A stretch of DNA of 10,498 nucleotides, taken from assembly GCA_031262265.1 (NCBI GenBank), contig JAISIB010000043.1:1-10498 (forward strand). Reading direction: 5' to 3'. Numbering within the stretch: position 1 is the first letter of the stretch; every line of letters begins with the position of its first letter. The DNA comes from Prevotellaceae bacterium. Its GTDB lineage: Bacteria > Bacteroidota > Bacteroidia > Bacteroidales > Bacteroidaceae. Shown here piece after piece: positions 5,357 to 10,498 of this stretch. A program made the translations under genes and the position numbers. The notes under the pieces were generated by a model. That model saw only the letters and a list, made by a program, of their open reading frames with translations. It had not been told where the DNA came from and did not search any database.

Positions 5357-6157
5357 ATGAGGATACGAGAGATTGTGAATGCCCTTGAGCAATTCGCGCC
5401 TCTGCCTTTGCAAGACGGATTCGACAACGCCGGCATGCAACTCGGACTAACAGACGCGGAAACGACAGGGGCTTTGTTGTGTCTGGACGTTACGGAACCG
5501 GTCGTCAACGAAGCCATTGCCTTGCGTTGCAACCTAATTATATCACATCATCCCCTTCTTTTTCATGGTGTGAAGTCCATCACGGGGCATAACTACGTGG
5601 AACGATGTATCTTGAAAGCCATCCGCAACGACATTGCCATTTATTCTGCGCACACCAATTTGGACAATGCACAAGGTGGCGTCAACTATAAAATTGCCGA
5701 CAAGTTGGGGTTGAAAAACATTCGTTTCCTCGTTTCCAAACCAACGACGATTACCGGACATCTCACCGATTCCGGTTCGGGAGTGATAGGAGAACTGCCG
5801 CAAGAAGAGCATGAAATGGATTTTTTGCACCGTATTAAACGCGCTTTCGACGTACCTTGCGTACGTTACAACCGCTGCGAGACAGACAAGCCCATTCGTA
5901 CCGTTGCCCTGTGCGGCGGAGCCGGTGCGTTTCTGATACCCGATGCCATCGCCAACGGTGCCGATGCCTTTTTAACCGGAGAGATACGCTATCACGAGTA
6001 CTTCGGGCGCGAACAAGAAATCCTGCTGGTGGAAATCGGGCACTATGAAAGCGAACAATATACGAGGGAAATCCTTTTCAACTACTTGGATGCTACCTGC
6101 CCCGGCTTGAAAATATATCAAACAAACGTAAATACAAATCCTATAAACTACTTATAA
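5357..6157 (+). CDS. Nif3-like dinuclear metal-centre protein (NIF3/YbgI family)
   Basis: Nif3-family proteins form toroidal hexamers with a two-metal site in each subunit; their reaction is not settled, and the 'GTP cyclohydrolase I type 2' label found in databases is doubtful. The 266-residue protein shows the metal-binding motifs: SHHP (H64, H65), SAHTNLD (H99, D103) and, near the C-terminus, IGHYESE (H229, E233). The opening DGFDNAGMQLG is also characteristic. At 266 residues it is the compact form, like E. coli YbgI (about 247). Many homologues, including Bacteroidales ones as I recall, carry an extra central domain and reach about 360-370 residues; here the middle runs straight through GSGVIGELP (140-148). 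It is cotranscribed with the zinc-ribbon gene 3 bases downstream, a pairing seen in distant bacteria. Confidence 0.92.
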   Translation: MRIREIVNALEQFAPLPLQDGFDNAGMQLGLTDAETTGALLCLDVTEPVVNEAIALRCNLIISHHPLLFHGVKSITGHNYVERCILKAIRNDIAIYSAHTNLDNAQGGVNYKIADKLGLKNIRFLVSKPTTITGHLTDSGSGVIGELPQEEHEMDFLHRIKRAFDVPCVRYNRCETDKPIRTVALCGGAGAFLIPDAIANGADAFLTGEIRYHEYFGREQEILLVEIGHYESEQYTREILFNYLDATCPGLKIYQTNVNTNPINYL

Positions 6158-6160
6158 CGT

Positions 6161-6988
6161 ATGGCAAGAAAAAGTGAACAAACGGAGGTGAAAGATCTCA
6201 CCGTAGAACAAAAACTAAAGACATTGTACGACCTGCAAACAATCTTGTCGCACATTGACGAAATCAAATCATTGCGTGGCGAACTGCCGTTGGAGGTGCA
6301 AGACATTGAAGACGAGGTTGCCGGTCTGTCAACTCGCATTCAAAACATACAAGGCGGACTTGAACAAGTGAAAGGAGATATCGCCAAGGAAAAAATCAAG
6401 ATAGAAAATGCCAAGCAATTGGCAGCCAAATATCAAGAGCAACAGAACAACGTACGTAACAACCGTGAGTATGATTTTCTGAGCAAAGAAATAGAGTTCC
6501 AAAATCTGGAAATCGAACTGTCGGAAAAGCACATCCGCGAATTTCTGGCTGATGAAAAAATAGGACAAGAAGAACTTGCTAACAGCGAAACGGCGTTGGA
6601 GGAAAGAAAGAAGGACTTGGAAGTAAAACAGTCGGAGCTGGATGAAATTATCTCCGAGACACGTACCGAAGAAGAGCGTCTGCGCGAACGGGCTAAACGA
6701 TTGGAAAATACCATTGAGCCGCGTCTGCTGCAATCTTTCAAACGTATTCGTAAAAACGTGCGCAACGGTCTGGGTATCGTCTATGTACAGCGTGACGCCT
6801 GCGGCGGTTGCTTCAATAAGATCCCGCCTCAACGGCAATTGGACATTCGCTCGCGCAAGAAAATCATCGTTTGCGAATATTGCGGCCGTATCATGATTGA
6901 CCCCGAACTGGCCGGCGTCTCTCTGGAACCGAAAGCCGAGGCTCCCAAAAAGCGATCGACTCGTCGCTCAACGCCCAAAAACCCATAA
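6161..6988 (+). CDS. Coiled-coil protein with C4-type zinc ribbon (zf-RING_7 family)
   Basis: Residues 10-200 of this 275-residue protein are strongly charged, helical and rich in Glu, Lys, Leu and Gln, indicating a long antiparallel coiled coil. A zinc ribbon follows, with CGGC (C214, C217) and CEYC (C238, C241) flanking a short basic beta segment. The last 25 residues form a Lys/Arg/Pro/Ser-rich tail (KKRSTRRSTPKNP). The same architecture occurs in Helicobacter HP0958 (FlgZ) and Mycobacterium Rv2229c. Both have a Nif3-family gene next door, as here. HP0958 binds RNA and flagellar regulators, but no flagellar genes are visible here, so a nucleic-acid or protein-bridging role in the cytoplasm is the most that can be inferred. 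The start ATG is 3 bases after the nif3 stop. Confidence 0.9.
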   Translation: MARKSEQTEVKDLTVEQKLKTLYDLQTILSHIDEIKSLRGELPLEVQDIEDEVAGLSTRIQNIQGGLEQVKGDIAKEKIKIENAKQLAAKYQEQQNNVRNNREYDFLSKEIEFQNLEIELSEKHIREFLADEKIGQEELANSETALEERKKDLEVKQSELDEIISETRTEEERLRERAKRLENTIEPRLLQSFKRIRKNVRNGLGIVYVQRDACGGCFNKIPPQRQLDIRSRKKIIVCEYCGRIMIDPELAGVSLEPKAEAPKKRSTRRSTPKNP

Positions 6989-7014
6989 CAAGCTATCCCT
7001 TGTTTTTCCCATCG

Positions 7015-7062
7015 CAAACCGCTGGCGAACGCACGCACAAACGCGTCTTCGTCAGCGGTTTG
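7015..7062. terminator. Hairpin between convergent genes, likely shared terminator
   Basis: A perfect 10-bp repeat (CAAACCGCTG at 7015-7024, CAGCGGTTTG at 7053-7062) continues inward with a G-T wobble, four pairs, a 2-base bulge and three more pairs. That makes about 18 bp closing a 10-base loop. It lies between the plus-strand zinc-ribbon gene and the minus-strand lipoprotein gene, and its right arm includes the lipoprotein stop codon (7052-7054). Neither side has a proper T-tract (plus side TGATTTCTC), so it may stop transcription weakly, protect 3' ends or need a factor. Confidence 0.55.
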
Positions 7063-8158
7063 ATTTCTCACCGTCAAAGCGTTGCATTTGTATGCGGAGT
7101 CGGCTGGCGGCAACTATGTGCGCATCCAACTGTTCGCCGTAGCGAATGAATAAGTCTTCTGTCGAGACGGATTGATATTCGCCGGTTTCGTTCGGCACCT
7201 GCTTGATTTCTCGTATATCTCGGTCGATACGTATACGATTGGCCTGAGCTAACCACTGTTTGGCATCGTTGTATCGCTCGGACAACTCACAATACAACGC
7301 CATATTGAACGCTGCGTACATTTGTTTCTTCGCCTTTTTCTTTCCTTGACTCCACACGCGTTCCCAAAGTTTCGCCGCTTCATCCCATCTACCTTCGTTA
7401 AGCAGATATGCAGCGTCGCGAAACTCGGTATTGCCGCCCGTATAATAATAACGATAAACGGTTTTCCAATACGGAGCCATGTAGCGTAACGGTAGTGAGG
7501 CCGCAAACTCAGAAGCCTCTTCGACAACCTCATCATCCGATTTCCTATTAGAAATCAGACGAGTGGGCGCATAACCGAAATCCTCCCAAAAGATACTATC
7601 GCGTGCTGCAACGCGCGCCCACGGTAGCATCAGCGTAGGTAAATACAGCGTTACGTTCGTAGCCACTTGGGCGTCAATCGTTCCCCATAGACCGTCGTTA
7701 CCGGCAAGGGTAATCAGGCGCGTAGTCCTAATCTGAATGTTTTCGAGCGAGATAATGACATCGGCGTCCAGTTCCTTCGCCAATTCCTGTACCTCGTCGC
7801 GACTCAGCCGCTGCTCACGGACGACTTTATCTTCCGCGCGCAAAGCAGAGTCACAAACCGTAATCTGATCAAAATACTTTCGTCCGGCAAGTTGATCGGC
7901 CAATGCGCGAGTAGCAACGGTAGGTTCTCCTATATGAAAAGAGGTTCTTCTGGCCAATTCAAGAAGACGAGGCACCGTATCCTCTAAAACAAAATTGCGG
8001 TCGGAGTGTACGCTCATATTGTTAACGACTCCTACCTTACGAACCTCATTCGGGAAACTTAGTTCGGACGGCTCCAAAAAATCAACCGACAGCTGCTCTA
8101 ACGAAAAGCAAGAGCAGCACAAAGCCGGCAATATCCATATCAAAAGAAACTTTTTCAT
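7052..8158 (-). CDS. DUF6340-like putative lipoprotein with helical-repeat C-terminal half
   Basis: This 368-residue protein begins MKKFLLIWILPALCCSCFSL: a short basic start, a hydrophobic stretch and a cysteine cluster. Cys17, preceded by serine, is the likeliest lipidation site, so an outer-membrane or periplasmic lipoprotein is inferred although the lipobox is imperfect. The segment after it (SVDFLEPSELSFPNEVRKVGVVNN, about 24-47) resembles a family of Bacteroidota lipoproteins I know as DUF6340. Residues about 246-310 form helix pairs like a TPR (AAYLLNEGRWDEAAKLWERV; AAFNMALYCELSERYNDAKQWLAQA). Function is unknown. I chose the ATG at 8156-8158; the frame runs on upstream to 8245 but overlaps the end of secA and would bury the signal sequence. 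It starts 25 bases after secA and is probably cotranscribed. Confidence 0.75.
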   Translation of the reverse strand: MKKFLLIWILPALCCSCFSLEQLSVDFLEPSELSFPNEVRKVGVVNNMSVHSDRNFVLEDTVPRLLELARRTSFHIGEPTVATRALADQLAGRKYFDQITVCDSALRAEDKVVREQRLSRDEVQELAKELDADVIISLENIQIRTTRLITLAGNDGLWGTIDAQVATNVTLYLPTLMLPWARVAARDSIFWEDFGYAPTRLISNRKSDDEVVEEASEFAASLPLRYMAPYWKTVYRYYYTGGNTEFRDAAYLLNEGRWDEAAKLWERVWSQGKKKAKKQMYAAFNMALYCELSERYNDAKQWLAQANRIRIDRDIREIKQVPNETGEYQSVSTEDLFIRYGEQLDAHIVAASRLRIQMQRFDGEKSNR

Positions 8159-8183
8159 AACAAGCAATCCCCACAGGGTGTTA

Positions 8184-10498
8184 TTACATATTCTTTCCGT
8201 GACAATTCTTATATTTCTTCCCGCTACCGCAAGGGCAAGGATCATTTCTACCTACCGTTTTTTCGGCACGAACGGGTTCACGACGCCGTTCACGTGTATC
8301 ATGTGCAGCAGCAGCCTGCGCATTCGGGTCGCTCAGTGACTGTTTGTTTTCTCTGTACTTACTCATATCCGATCGCCGCTCGGGAGCTGCTTGCCGCACC
8401 TGCGACGGATCTTGCACGGGGATTTGTCCGCGCATCAAGACGGATATAGTCTGATTGTTCAACTTATTGACCATCGTATCAAACAAATTGACCGACTCCA
8501 ACTTATAAATGAGCAACGGATCTTTTTGTTCGTAGCTGGCATTCTGTACCGAGTGTTTCAGTTCGTCCAGCTCGCGCAAATTTTCTTTCCAACACTCGTC
8601 AATGACATGCAGTAAGATAGATTTCTGAAAAGCTTGCGTCACCGCCTTACATTCCGTGTCGTAGGCTTCTTTCAGATTGCAGGATATGTTATAAACTTTC
8701 TTGCCGTCGGTAATAGGTATCAGGATATTCTCATACATGTGCCCCTGCGTTTCCTGCACTTGCTTAATCACCGGAAATGCAACCTGCGCCATGCGTTCCG
8801 CCTTCCGCTTAAACATTTCTATCGCCGCATCAAAGGTTTCGTCCGCCAATTCTTCTTTCTTTTTATTGCGAAACTCATCCTCCGAGAAAGGAACGTCCAT
8901 AGCCAACACTTGCAGAATATCCATCTTACAGCTTTCATAGTCGGCATTTTCGAGGGCTACCGCACATCTATCCCAAATCATATTGGCAATATCCATACTG
9001 ATACGTTCACCTATCAAGGCGTGACGACGTTTGGTGTATACCACCGTTCGCTGTTTGTTCATCACGTCGTCATATTCGAGCAAACGCTTACGAATACCGA
9101 AGTTATTCTCTTCCACTTTCTTCTGGGCGCGTTCAATAGAATTGGAGATCATCTTCGCTTCTATCATCTCCCCTTCCTTAAAGCCGAGTTTATCCATCAC
9201 GCTTGCAAGCCTATCGGTCGCAAAGAGTCGCATCAAGTCATCTTCCAACGATACAAAGAACACAGAAGAACCCGGGTCGCCCTGACGTCCGGAGCGGCCG
9301 CGCAATTGTCGGTCGACTCGCCGCGACTCGTGCCTTTCCGTTCCGATAATCGCCAAACCTCCGGCAGCTTTCACTTCGGAACTGAGTTTAATATCCGTAC
9401 CACGACCGGCCATATTGGTCGCAATCGTCACAGTGCCGCGCAAACCGGCTTTGGCCACAATGTCCGCTTCCTTTTGGTGTAGCTTTGCATTCAAGACATT
9501 GTGTTCGATACGCCGCATCGTCAGCATTTTACTCAGCATTTCGCTGATTTCGACCGACGTCGTGCCGACAAGGACGGGACGTCCTGCCGATACCAAGCGT
9601 TCTATTTCTTCTATCACCGCTTTATACTTCTCCCGCTTCGTGCGATATACGCGGTCGTTCATATCATTTCGTGCAATCGGCTTATTCGTTGGGATTACTA
9701 CCACGTCCAATTTGTAGATGTCCCAAAATTCTCCGGCTTCCGTCTCGGCCGTACCGGTCATACCGGACAGCTTATGATACATACGAAAATAGTTCTGCAA
9801 AGTAATCGTTGCAAAGGTTTGCGTAGCAGCTTCTACCTTTACCCGCTCCTTCGCTTCAATGGCCTGATGTAATCCATCCGAATAACGGCGACCTTCCATA
9901 ATACGTCCGGTCTGTTCGTCCACGATTTTCACTTGCCCGTCAATGACTACATACTCGTCATCCTTTTCAAACATCGTATAGGCTTTGAGTAGTTGGTTAA
10001 TCGTATGGACACGCTCCGACTTAATCGCGAAGTTAGTCATCAGCGCGTCTTTCTTTTCCAACTTTTGCTCATCGCTCAAGTCAATTTCATTTTCCAACGC
10101 CGACAGTTCCGAAGCAATATCCGGTAAGACAAACATCGTTTTATCGTCCGAGTTACCGGTTATCAAATCAATACCTTTATCAGTCAGGTCTACGCTATTT
10201 AGTTTCTCATCAATGACAAAGAAGAGCGGTTCCACAGCTTCGGGCATGCGCTTGTTGTTTTGCTCCATATAAATAGCCTCTGTTTTCAGCATACCGGCCT
10301 TTATACCTTGCTCACTCAAATATTTGATCAGTGCTTTATTCTTAGGCAATGCTTTGTGGCTGCGATATAGTGCCAGAAAACCTTCGGCTTGCTGTTCGGC
10401 ATCACTCGAAGCAATGAGTTTCTTTGCTTCCGTCAAATATTTCGTTGCCAGATTTTTCTGCACATCCACCAATTGCTCTACCAATGGACGCAGTTGTT
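8184..10498 (-). CDS. secA: Preprotein translocase ATPase SecA, C-terminal part
   Basis: SecA is the ATPase motor that pushes unfolded secretory proteins through SecYEG. About 770 residues are visible; the frame runs off the right edge, so the start and NBD1 Walker A are outside. Diagnostic stretches on the minus strand include IKAGMLKTEAIYMEQNNKRM, VDEQTGRIMEGRRYSDGLHQ and MTGTAETEAGEFWDIYKLD (TGTAETE at 9738-9758). NBD2 follows with MAGRGTDIKL and RQLRGRSGRQGDPGSS (about 9285-9320), then scaffold and wing helices. The C-terminus carries an Arg/Gln/Ala-rich linker and the zinc-binding SEC-C tail NDPCPCGSGKKYKNCHGKNM, which contacts SecB or ribosomes in other bacteria. The N-terminal residues seen (LVDVQKNLATKYLTEAKKLI...LPKNKALIKYL) resemble the insertion found in Bacteroidota SecA proteins of about 1100 residues. 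The lipoprotein gene follows 25 bases downstream. Confidence 0.97.
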   Translation of the reverse strand, partial: QLRPLVEQLVDVQKNLATKYLTEAKKLIASSDAEQQAEGFLALYRSHKALPKNKALIKYLSEQGIKAGMLKTEAIYMEQNNKRMPEAVEPLFFVIDEKLNSVDLTDKGIDLITGNSDDKTMFVLPDIASELSALENEIDLSDEQKLEKKDALMTNFAIKSERVHTINQLLKAYTMFEKDDEYVVIDGQVKIVDEQTGRIMEGRRYSDGLHQAIEAKERVKVEAATQTFATITLQNYFRMYHKLSGMTGTAETEAGEFWDIYKLDVVVIPTNKPIARNDMNDRVYRTKREKYKAVIEEIERLVSAGRPVLVGTTSVEISEMLSKMLTMRRIEHNVLNAKLHQKEADIVAKAGLRGTVTIATNMAGRGTDIKLSSEVKAAGGLAIIGTERHESRRVDRQLRGRSGRQGDPGSSVFFVSLEDDLMRLFATDRLASVMDKLGFKEGEMIEAKMISNSIERAQKKVEENNFGIRKRLLEYDDVMNKQRTVVYTKRRHALIGERISMDIANMIWDRCAVALENADYESCKMDILQVLAMDVPFSEDEFRNKKKEELADETFDAAIEMFKRKAERMAQVAFPVIKQVQETQGHMYENILIPITDGKKVYNISCNLKEAYDTECKAVTQAFQKSILLHVIDECWKENLRELDELKHSVQNASYEQKDPLLIYKLESVNLFDTMVNKLNNQTISVLMRGQIPVQDPSQVRQAAPERRSDMSKYRENKQSLSDPNAQAAAAHDTRERRREPVRAEKTVGRNDPCPCGSGKKYKNCHGKNM

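Noticed and set aside
8159..8245. 29-codon N-terminal extension of the lipoprotein
   Set aside because: It would overlap the end of secA and put a signal sequence in the interior. The ATG at 8158 gives a proper signal peptide.
8634..9482. 282-codon open frame on the plus strand opposite secA
   Set aside because: secA is certain on the other strand; the translated product is low-quality, rich in His, Arg and Phe, and has no recognisable domain. It is a composition shadow.
1..10498. Search for mobile elements, phage genes, CRISPR arrays, defence systems and tRNAs
   Set aside because: No transposase, integrase, spaced repeat array, toxin-antitoxin pair or tRNA-like fold was seen. The genes are ordinary chromosomal ones with consistent codon use.

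Overview
The window looks like ordinary chromosomal housekeeping DNA from a member of the Bacteroidales (Bacteroidota), possibly near Tannerella, Parabacteroides or Porphyromonas. Four things point there. Genes are preceded by Bacteroides-type promoters (-33 TTTG, -7 TAnnTTTG). Nearly all starts lack Shine-Dalgarno sequences. The gene order rpmB-rpmG-DUF4295-ftsY-rimO-HU-HU/LysM is characteristic of this group. SecA and several small proteins closely resemble Bacteroidales versions as I remember them. Species cannot be fixed from sequence reading alone.

Layout. Positions 1-507 (minus) hold the N-terminal part of a POT-family peptide/proton symporter that runs off the left edge. Positions 508-837 are a divergent regulatory gap with one promoter for each side and one small hairpin. 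Positions 838-1472 (plus) encode three small ribosomal proteins, bL28, bL33 and the Bacteroidota-specific DUF4295 protein (recalled as bL38), closed by a clear intrinsic terminator. Positions 1580-3842 (plus) encode FtsY and RimO, behind a -7 promoter box just after that terminator. Positions 3913-5242 (plus) encode a free HU protein and then a membrane-spanning HU-LysM fusion. Positions 5357-6988 (plus) encode a Nif3-like metalloprotein and a coiled-coil C4 zinc-ribbon protein. An 18-bp bulged hairpin at 7015-7062 separates these from the convergent minus-strand pair: a DUF6340-like lipoprotein (7052-8158) and, upstream of it, secA (8184 to beyond the right edge; N-terminal part outside the window).

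How the genes fit together. Much of the window concerns making and exporting proteins. It includes ribosomal proteins, a ribosomal-protein-modifying enzyme (RimO acts on uS12), the SRP receptor FtsY for co-translational membrane targeting, and SecA for post-translational export. The HU pair stands slightly apart. One HU is a normal nucleoid protein. The other appears to place an HU fold in the cytoplasm and a peptidoglycan-binding LysM domain in the periplasm, on one chain.

I see no CRISPR array, insertion sequence, phage gene, tRNA or rRNA, and no wholly new system. The items most worth a second look are the HU-TM-LysM fusion and its altered DNA-binding arm, the 52-residue DUF4295 ribosomal protein, the single strong Shine-Dalgarno in front of rpmG, a perfect DnaA box inside the nif3 promoter region, and the uncharacterised lipoprotein behind secA.
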